Part shown: positions 58,202-64,000 of the stretch, in pieces
Position numbering within the stretch: position 1 is the stretch's first letter
How the letters are laid out: every line of letters starts with the position of its first letter
NCBI RefSeq assembly: GCF_900108585.1
Contig: NZ_UESZ01000001.1
Coordinates: 806,001-870,000 of the forward strand
Length of the DNA stretch: 64,000 nt
Direction: 5' to 3'
Origin: Branchiibius hedensis
GTDB lineage: Bacteria; Actinomycetota; Actinomycetes; Actinomycetales; Dermatophilaceae
The notes under the pieces: model-generated
What the model was told of the DNA's origin: nothing
The model's database searches: none
What the model saw: only the letters and a program-made list of their open reading frames with translations
Program-made: the position numbers and the translations under genes

Positions 58202-58852
58202 ATGGTGATCATGGCGATGGGTGAGCAACCCGGCACCGACGGCCAGTCCGTGCGGGTGGCGATCGCCAGCCAGCTTCCGCTGCACCGCGATGCTCTCCGC
58301 ATCGCGGTGCAACCGTTCCCGACCCGGGTCGTGCAACCCGGGACCATGGCCCGGGCCAAGGGACATGTCGTCCTGATCGATCGAGTCACCCAGGCGTTCG
58401 AGGACTATCTGGACAGCGCCGTCGACCGGCAGCTACCGGTCGTGGTGTGGGGCGGCTACCTTCACCCGACCAACGTGCAAGAGCTCGTGCGGCGCGGAGT
58501 TCAGGCCTACGTCTCGGTGATCGGGTCGCGCGACCAGCTCGTGGACGCGGTCCGGACGGCCGGCGGAGGTATGAGCTGGCTACCTGCGCTCGAGCCGGGA
58601 ACCGCTGAGAGTCTGACCGGCGGCGAGGCCCGGGTGCTGCGCGCCTATCTGCTGGACTATCCGAGCGACAGCCGCCTGGCGGTGGCGCAGCGACTGCAGA
58701 TCAGTGAGGCGACGCTGAAGGCACACCTGGCCAACGTCCGGCGACGCCTGGAGGAACCCTGCGGCTCGCGCATCAGTCTGCGACGGGCTGTCGTAGCCCG
58801 AGGGTGGCTCGAGTCGCGTGACGGGGACCTACCAGGAGAGCCATTACCTTGA
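58202..58852 (+). CDS. LuxR-type regulator with atypical receiver domain, second of the pair
   Basis: A 216-residue protein of the same plan. Receiver part VRVAIASQLPLHRDALR (no acidic pair), Asp in VVLIDRV, no conserved Lys (AYVSVIGS); then a LuxR HTH (LTGGEARVLRAYL, LQISEATLKAHLANVRRRLEE in parts). ATG 58202 is the first start; ATG 58211 and 58217 are alternatives. Its position 266 bases before ftsZ suggests it could affect ftsZ transcription, but no operator is identified. The 58853-59118 gap before ftsZ shows no gene. Confidence 0.82.
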   Translation: MVIMAMGEQPGTDGQSVRVAIASQLPLHRDALRIAVQPFPTRVVQPGTMARAKGHVVLIDRVTQAFEDYLDSAVDRQLPVVVWGGYLHPTNVQELVRRGVQAYVSVIGSRDQLVDAVRTAGGGMSWLPALEPGTAESLTGGEARVLRAYLLDYPSDSRLAVAQRLQISEATLKAHLANVRRRLEEPCGSRISLRRAVVARGWLESRDGDLPGEPLP

Positions 58853-59118
58853 CCTCCACTCGAGGCTTACTGTCGCGGTCGCGGCCCGCGCCCTCGTAGG
58901 ATCGTGCGCACCACCCGGAATTTCCAAGGATTTCCGGCATCGGTGTGTCGCCACGGCCAGGTCACCCTCGACCTCGCATGATGGTCACGGCATGCGGTTG
59001 CCCGAAGTCTGAGGTTCGACCGGATGCTCAGACCCGTAGTCATGCGTGATAAACCTGCACCACGCGCGCGACTGCACGTGTCGCCTCCTTTGACGCCCCA
59101 CCGAAAGGCACCCCGGCC

Positions 59119-60288
59119 GTGGCCAATCCGCAGAACTACCTCGCCGTCATCAAGGTCGTTGGCATCGGCGGCGGCGGCGTCAACGCCATCAACCGGATGA
59201 TCGAAGTCGGACTCAAGGGCGTGGAGTTCATCGCGATCAACACCGACGCCCAGGCGCTGCTGATGTGTGACGCCGATGTGAAGCTCGAAGTCGGCCGCGA
59301 ACTGACCCGTGGCCTGGGCGCTGGCGCGGACCCCGAGGTGGGCAAGAAGGCCGCCGAGGATCACGCAGAAGACATCGAGGACGTGCTCAAGGGCGCTGAC
59401 ATGGTCTTCGTGACCGCCGGTGAGGGCGGTGGCACGGGAACCGGTGGCGCCCCCGTGGTCGCACGGATCGCCCGCGGTCTGGGCGCGCTCACCATCGGTG
59501 TCGTCACCCGCCCGTTCACCTTTGAGGGCCGCCGCCGCGCCAACCAGGCCGACACCGGCATCAGTGCGCTGCGCGAAGAGGTCGACACCCTCATCGTCAT
59601 CCCCAATGACCGACTGCTGTCGATCAGCGACCGCAACATCTCGATGCTCGATGCCTTCCACAGCGCCGACCAGGTGCTGTTGTCCGGTGTGCAGGGCATC
59701 ACCGACCTGATCACCACGCCGGGCCTGATCAACCTGGACTTCGCCGACGTCAAGTCCGTTATGCAGGGCGCCGGTTCGGCGCTGATGGGTATCGGATCGG
59801 CGCGCGGCGACGACCGGGCGATCAAGGCGGCCGAACTCGCGATCTCCTCGCCGCTGCTCGAGGCGAGCATCGACGGTGCGCAGGGTGTGCTGCTGTCCGT
59901 GCAGGGTGGCAGCGACCTGGGCCTGTTCGAGATCAACGAAGCGGCCCGCCTCGTGCAGGAAGCCGCGCACCCCGAGGCCAACATCATCTTCGGTGCGGTC
60001 ATCGACGACGCCCTCGGTGACGAGGTGCGGGTCACGGTGATCGCGGCCGGTTTCGACGGCGGTGCACCGCAACGACGCGCTGACGACCGGGCCCTTGGCC
60101 AGATCCAGAGCGCCTCACGCCCGCAGGAGCAGGCGGCGCCCGCGCCCGCCGCCCCGGCCGTCCCCGCCGAGCCCACCGGTCCGGACGGCGGCCAGCCGCA
60201 GAGCGCTCCGGCGCCGGGTGTGGTGCCGCCGAACGAGGTCACCTTCGATGACCGACCCGAACTGGACGTTCCCGACTTCCTGAAGTGA
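59119..60288 (+). CDS. ftsZ: Cell division GTPase FtsZ
   Basis: A 389-residue tubulin homologue forming the Z-ring. N-terminal [17 protein letters not shown] (in part), the GTP signature [12 protein letters not shown] near residue 100, the T7-loop region [11 protein letters not shown], a Pro/Ala/Gln-rich linker and the conserved C-terminal DVPDFLK that binds SepF and other partners. GTG 59119 with GAAAGG upstream. Confidence 0.98.
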   Translation: MANPQNYLAVIKVVGIGGGGVNAINRMIEVGLKGVEFIAINTDAQALLMCDADVKLEVGRELTRGLGAGADPEVGKKAAEDHAEDIEDVLKGADMVFVTAGEGGGTGTGGAPVVARIARGLGALTIGVVTRPFTFEGRRRANQADTGISALREEVDTLIVIPNDRLLSISDRNISMLDAFHSADQVLLSGVQGITDLITTPGLINLDFADVKSVMQGAGSALMGIGSARGDDRAIKAAELAISSPLLEASIDGAQGVLLSVQGGSDLGLFEINEAARLVQEAAHPEANIIFGAVIDDALGDEVRVTVIAAGFDGGAPQRRADDRALGQIQSASRPQEQAAPAPAAPAVPAEPTGPDGGQPQSAPAPGVVPPNEVTFDDRPELDVPDFLK

Positions 60289-60316
60289 CGTCGTCCCGCT
60301 GGTCGGCTGACAACCG

Positions 60317-61054
60317 GTGTTCTTCTGGTCCGAGCGGGTGACCGGCCCGCGTGGTGCAGTCATCGACTGCTACTTCACTGACCGCGAGGGCGGGGTCAGT
60401 GGCGGTGACGTGGGTTCACTCAACCTCAGTGGTGCGGTTGGCGACGATCCCGGCAACGTCGAGGTCAATCGCGGTCGGCTGGCATCCGCGATGGGCATCG
60501 AGCGTTCGCGTCTGTTGCTGATGAGCAGCCGGCACAGCACGACCGTCGTACCGGTCACCGACCGCTCGCCAGAGGTGATCGCCGACGGCATGGTGACTGC
60601 CACGCCGGGTTCGGCGCTGGTCGCCCTGGCCGCCGACTGCGTGCCGATCCTGCTCTATGACGCCACAGTCGGCGTGGTCGCGGCAGTCCATGCCGGCCGG
60701 GTCGGCATGGCGGACGGGATCGTCGCCGAGGCGGTCCAGGTCCTGCGCCGGGAGGGCGCCCAGCAGATCCACGCGATCGTCGGTCCAGCCATCTGCGGCC
60801 GGTGCTACGAAGTCCCCGCCGACCTGCAGGAGTCCGTCGCGTCACGCTGGCCGGTCACTCGGTCCGTGACGTGGTCGGGAACTGCGGCGATCGACGTACC
60901 TGCCGGGGTTGTCTGGCAACTGGCGCAGGAGGATGTGGCGGTCCGGTGGCTCCCGGGCTGCACCCGGGAGGACCCCACGCTGTTCTCCCACCGTCGCGAC
61001 CGACCCGGCGGGCGCGGCGCCGGCGTGATCGTCATGCGGGAGGCCGCCGCATGA
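60317..61054 (+). CDS. pgeF: Peptidoglycan editing factor PgeF (YfiH/laccase-domain family)
   Basis: A 245-residue protein of the multicopper-polyphenol-oxidase-like family. The metal/catalytic residues are seen in SSRHSTTV (His), LAADCVPIL (Cys) and VAAVHAGRVG (His), followed by AICGRCYEV. YfiH-family proteins remove wrongly incorporated L-Ser-containing muropeptide precursors or act on purine nucleosides. GTG 60317. Between ftsZ and yggS, the usual place in actinobacteria. Confidence 0.93.
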   Translation: MFFWSERVTGPRGAVIDCYFTDREGGVSGGDVGSLNLSGAVGDDPGNVEVNRGRLASAMGIERSRLLLMSSRHSTTVVPVTDRSPEVIADGMVTATPGSALVALAADCVPILLYDATVGVVAAVHAGRVGMADGIVAEAVQVLRREGAQQIHAIVGPAICGRCYEVPADLQESVASRWPVTRSVTWSGTAAIDVPAGVVWQLAQEDVAVRWLPGCTREDPTLFSHRRDRPGGRGAGVIVMREAAA

Positions 61055-61761
61055 CGGATGCGCGAACCACGCAGCTTGCCGACCGGCTGACGGCCGTCCA
61101 TCAACGGATCGCAGCGGCGTGCGCGGCGGCACACCGACCCGTTGACGACGTGCGGCTTGTCGTGATCACCAAATACTTCCCGGCCACCGATCTGCACCGG
61201 TTGGCCGACCTCGGCGTCATCGACATCGGCGAAAGTCGCGATCAGGAAGCCGCCGCGAAACTCGCCGAGCTGCCTGCGTCGGTGCGCGAGCGGCTCCGGG
61301 TGCACTTCATCGGGCAGATCCAGTCCAACAAAGCGCGGCACATCGCGGCGTACGCCGATCGGGTGCAGTCCGTTGATCGGGCCAAGGTGCTGGCACCACT
61401 CGCACGCGGCGCGCTGGAGCGGGGGCGGGTGCTGCCGATCTTCCTGCAGGTCGATCTGGCCGGTGACGACCAGGGTCGCGGCGGCGTTCTTCCAGCGAAG
61501 TTGCCGGCGCTGGCCGAGGCAGCCGCGACGACCGAGGGTCTCGAACTCGTTGGCCTGATGGCCGTCGCGCCGCTGCACGCCGATCCAGCCGCCGCCTTCG
61601 AGCGGTTGGCCAGCCTCTCGCAGCAGCTTCGCGCGGACCACCCGGGCGCCACCCTGATCTCGGCGGGGATGAGTGGTGACCTGGAGCAAGCGGTCGCCGC
61701 TGGAGCGACACACCTGCGTGTCGGAAGCGCAATCCTCGGGGATCGACCCGCACCCCGGTAG
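61051..61761 (+). CDS. yggS: YggS family pyridoxal phosphate homeostasis protein
   Basis: A 236-residue PLP-binding TIM-barrel. PLP lysine in LVVITKYFPATDL near residue 35, then DIGESRDQEAAAKL, HFIGQIQSNKAR, and LRVGSAILGDR, all typical. It balances PLP and amino-acid pools and is often linked to division genes. ATG 61051 overlaps the pgeF stop (ATGA). Confidence 0.95.
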   Translation: MTDARTTQLADRLTAVHQRIAAACAAAHRPVDDVRLVVITKYFPATDLHRLADLGVIDIGESRDQEAAAKLAELPASVRERLRVHFIGQIQSNKARHIAAYADRVQSVDRAKVLAPLARGALERGRVLPIFLQVDLAGDDQGRGGVLPAKLPALAEAAATTEGLELVGLMAVAPLHADPAAAFERLASLSQQLRADHPGATLISAGMSGDLEQAVAAGATHLRVGSAILGDRPAPR

Positions 61762-61803
61762 CGTCCTACCCGAGAACGGCCGGGTCGAACGAGGGAGCAG
61801 TCA

Positions 61804-62322
61804 GTGAGCGGGGCATTGCACAAGACGATGGTCTATCTGGGGTTGGCCGAGGCCGATACCCGCTACGACCAGGGCCACGAAGTCGGCGGCGATTCGTACG
61901 CCGACGGTGGGTATGGGACCTACGACGATTACAGTGACACCGGTTACGCCGACGAGCAGGCTGCGCCCCAACCGGCCGCCGTCACGCCGATCACCAAGAA
62001 CACCGCCGTCGCCACTCAAGCCAGGTTCGAGGCCAGCGCAATGAGCCGCATCAACACGATCCACCCGCGTACCTACAACGAAGCCAAGGACATCGGCGAG
62101 TCGTTCCGTGCCGGTGTGCCGGTGATCATGAACCTGTCCGACATGGACGACACCGACGCCAAGCGCCTGGTCGACTTCGCCGCCGGTCTGGTGTTTGGTC
62201 TGCACGGCACGATCGAGCGGGTGACCGCCAAGGTGTTCCTGCTGTCGCCGGCCGGCGTCGAGGTCAGTTCCTCCCAGGCCGACGCCGCTGCGGCGGGCCG
62301 GGGTCTGTTCAACCAGAGCTGA
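61804..62322 (+). CDS. sepF: Cell division protein SepF
   Basis: A 172-residue SepF. An N-terminal amphipathic helix ([11 protein letters not shown]) binds the membrane; a Tyr/Asp/Gly-rich linker follows; the C-terminal DUF552 fold is marked by [22 protein letters not shown] (in parts), [16 protein letters not shown] and [11 protein letters not shown]. It tethers FtsZ to the membrane. GTG 61804 with GGGAG upstream. Confidence 0.96.
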   Translation: MSGALHKTMVYLGLAEADTRYDQGHEVGGDSYADGGYGTYDDYSDTGYADEQAAPQPAAVTPITKNTAVATQARFEASAMSRINTIHPRTYNEAKDIGESFRAGVPVIMNLSDMDDTDAKRLVDFAAGLVFGLHGTIERVTAKVFLLSPAGVEVSSSQADAAAAGRGLFNQS

Positions 62323-62361
62323 GTCCCTCCGATGCCGTGACCTGGCATCCGATGGCGCACA

Positions 62362-62649
62362 ATGACTGCCATGACGACCGTCATCTCGGTGATCGCCCTC
62401 CTGCTGTACCTGTTCTTCATCGTGCTGCTCGGCCGCCTCGTCCTGGACTGGGTTCAGGTGTTCGCCCGGGACTGGCGACCGCGCGGCCCGGTCCTGGTCG
62501 TGGCCGAAGGTATTTACACGATCACTGACCCGCCGTTGAAGTTCCTGCGCCGGTTGATCCCGCCGCTGCGGTTGGGAAACGTGCGTCTGGACCTGGCCTT
62601 CCTGGTGCTCGTCCTCGCCGTTTCCCTGCTGCTGTCGGTGCTGCGTTAG
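62362..62649 (+). CDS. YggT family membrane protein
   Basis: A 95-residue protein with two hydrophobic segments (residues 7-27 and 75-94) and the YggT signature ITDPPLKFLRRLIPPLRLG. Found between sepF and divIVA in most actinobacteria; role in division or osmotic balance is not settled. ATG 62362 or 62371 may be the start. Confidence 0.93.
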   Translation: MTAMTTVISVIALLLYLFFIVLLGRLVLDWVQVFARDWRPRGPVLVVAEGIYTITDPPLKFLRRLIPPLRLGNVRLDLAFLVLVLAVSLLLSVLR

Positions 62650-62809
62650 AACCCGCCCCGTGGGTGCTGCGGGGCACCTCGATCGAGCACCCGAGTGTGT
62701 GTACCCAGCCAGATCTTCTATGGTGTGCAGTGGACTAGTTTCAAACTGTTGTCCGCGTGCCGGCCCACCGGTCGTGACGAGGACAACCCGACAGCACTGA
62801 GGTGAACAC

Positions 62810-63769
62810 ATGGCGCTGACGCCTGAAGACGTGGTCAAGAAGGAGTTCACCAAGCCACGTGGATTCGGCGGTGGCAAGGGGTACGACGAGATCCAGGTCG
62901 ACGACTTCCTCGACGAGATCGTCGTCGAGCTGCGCCGGCTGAACAGCGAGAACGAGCAGTTGAGCACCCAGCTCGAGGACTGCCGTCGCAGTAAGGGTTA
63001 CGTCGCACCGGCCACCAAGGACGCGCCGGCCTCGGACGCCGACGTCACCACCGAGGTGCCGACGGCCGCTGCGGCTGCGTCGACGGATGTCGATCCCGCA
63101 ATCGCCAAGAAGGCCAACGAGTACGAACAGCAGCTCAAGCAACTGCAGGACGAGCTGGCCGCTGGCAAGGAGCAGTTGACGCAGACCCAGGGCCAGCTGG
63201 AGCAGGCGCAGGCCCGCAAGCAGGAACTCGACGAGCAGCTCGCGAAGGCCCAGCAGGACCTGCAGGCCGCCCAGCAGGAGGTCGAGCGCGCCAAGCGTGC
63301 CGCCACCGAGCAGGAGGCGCAGAGCGCCAAGCAGGCGGTCGAGTCGTCCGCCGTTGCCCCCGAAGCGGGCGCTGCGACCGTGATCGCCCTGGCCCAGAAG
63401 CTGCACGACCAGCACGTGGCCGAGGGTCAGACGGCGCGCGACCAGCTGTTCAAGGAGGGCGAGGACAAGCACGCCGCGTTGCTCGCCGAGGGCACGCAGA
63501 AGCGTGATGAACTGGTCAGCGAGGGCGAAGCCACCCGCGACCGGTTGATCCGCGAGGCCACCGAGAAGTCGGATGGTCTGGTGCAGGACGCCGAGCAGAA
63601 GAAGTCAGCCATTCTCGCCGAACTGGAGAAAGAGAAGGCCCGACTGACCGGCAATATCGATGAGTTGAAGTCCTTCGAGAGCAATTACCGCAAGCAGCTC
63701 AAGGACTACATCAGCGGCCAACTCCAGCAGTTGGACAGCACCGGAGTCGAGCAACAGCCCGCTTCCTGA
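62810..63769 (+). CDS. wag31: DivIVA/Wag31 polar growth protein
   Basis: A 319-residue coiled-coil protein. The N-terminal DivIVA domain is clear: LTPEDVVKKEFTKPR, GYDEIQVDDFLDEIVVEL (in part). A long helical region (Gln/Glu/Ala-rich, about residues 95-180, and a second near 195-300) follows. It marks poles and recruits wall synthesis machinery. ATG 62810. About 160 bases upstream contain its own likely promoter (TATGGT near 62719). Confidence 0.95.
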   Translation: MALTPEDVVKKEFTKPRGFGGGKGYDEIQVDDFLDEIVVELRRLNSENEQLSTQLEDCRRSKGYVAPATKDAPASDADVTTEVPTAAAAASTDVDPAIAKKANEYEQQLKQLQDELAAGKEQLTQTQGQLEQAQARKQELDEQLAKAQQDLQAAQQEVERAKRAATEQEAQSAKQAVESSAVAPEAGAATVIALAQKLHDQHVAEGQTARDQLFKEGEDKHAALLAEGTQKRDELVSEGEATRDRLIREATEKSDGLVQDAEQKKSAILAELEKEKARLTGNIDELKSFESNYRKQLKDYISGQLQQLDSTGVEQQPAS

Positions 63770-63783
63770 ATCTCATTGTTCGT

Positions 63784-63819
63784 CTGACGCCGATCACCCT
63801 TCGGGGTGGTCGGCGTCAG
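63784..63819. terminator. Bidirectional terminator after divIVA
   Basis: Arms CTGACGCCGATCACCC (63784-63799) and GGGTGGTCGGCGTCAG (63804-63819) pair over 16 bases with one G-T wobble around a TTCG tetraloop, 14 bases after the divIVA stop. It also serves the convergent gene that ends at 63833. Confidence 0.92.
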
Positions 63820-63832
63820 TTATGCGCGTTTG

Positions 63833-64000
63833 TCACGGGGATTGGGTTGGCTCTGCATTACTCTCTGTGCCAATCGCGCGCCCGATCTGCGGCGCGTACT
63901 GCGAGACGAGGATCCCGGCAGTGAAGAGACCAGCATCGGCGACGACGGCGAGCACCGCTGGACGCTCCGCCACCCGCAGTCCCTCGGCGGCCGCAAAGAA
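63833..64000 (-). CDS. C-terminal end of an unrecognised, probably membrane, protein (partial)
   Basis: The last 55 codons of a minus-strand gene that begins beyond the window. The visible end is moderately hydrophobic (ERPAVLAVVADAGLFTAGILV, given in part) and closes with a polar tail (NAEPTQSP). Codon use fits the host and the stop lies 14 bases from the terminator. No family can be assigned from this fragment. Confidence 0.55.
   Translation of the reverse strand, partial: FFAAAEGLRVAERPAVLAVVADAGLFTAGILVSQYAPQIGRAIGTESNAEPTQSP

Overview
The window is high-GC actinobacterial DNA (frequent GTG/TTG starts, ATGA/GTGA coupled genes, strong third-position GC). The gene set (mraZ-to-divIVA division cluster with sepF and Wag31-type DivIVA, hrdB/sigA-type sigma factor with a Lys/Ala-rich N-terminus, DUF3349, SAM-IV riboswitches, a WhiB-like protein) points to Actinomycetota, probably order Micrococcales. 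A Dermacoccaceae or Intrasporangiaceae-like host is my guess, not something the sequence proves. No rRNA, tRNA, CRISPR array or insertion sequence was seen.

Layout. 1-9.1 kb: housekeeping and metabolic genes (CPBP protease, a frameshifted PiT phosphate transporter, DUF3349, quinone oxidoreductase, SDR, serA, a CYP102-like P450, DUF445). 9.2-10.7 kb: SAM-IV riboswitch and metY. 10.8-16.3 kb: RIO-type kinase, a 21-bp perfect palindrome, then a tightly coupled TetR/MFS/aldolase-like/sugar-lactone-oxidase operon. 16.4-30 kb: hrpA, a fused DUF2254 membrane protein, HIT, PAC2, SufE, EcsC, DUF4192, an RCK-pore-RCK potassium channel, a second SAM-IV riboswitch with metX, and a universal stress protein. 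30.1-31.5 kb: sigA.

31.5-40.4 kb: an integrated element of about 8.8 kb, the main accessory feature. It lies exactly in the 3' end of sigA between two 18-bp copies of the last sigA codons, so sigA keeps its C-terminus while the displaced original tail sits at the far end. It carries a tyrosine integrase, a long chain of overlapping small genes, a DUF3631 P-loop protein, a WhiB-like regulator, a scaffold-like protein and an HK97-type major capsid protein. It has no recognisable portal, terminase large subunit, protease, tail or lysis gene. At its right end an antisense cassette of small Cys-containing proteins faces a run of strong palindromes. It looks like a phage satellite of the phiRv1/capsid-encoding island kind.

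40.5-45.1 kb: moxR/DUF58/transglutaminase (TgpA-like) operon on the minus strand. 45.3-63.8 kb: the division and cell-wall cluster mraZ-rsmH-ftsL-ftsI-murF-mraY-murD-ftsW-murG-murC, a divergent pair of LuxR-type regulators, then ftsZ-pgeF-yggS-sepF-yggT-divIVA. murE (normally between ftsI and murF) and ftsQ (normally between murC and ftsZ) are both missing; the regulator pair occupies the ftsQ position. The cluster ends in a strong terminator facing an unrecognised partial gene.
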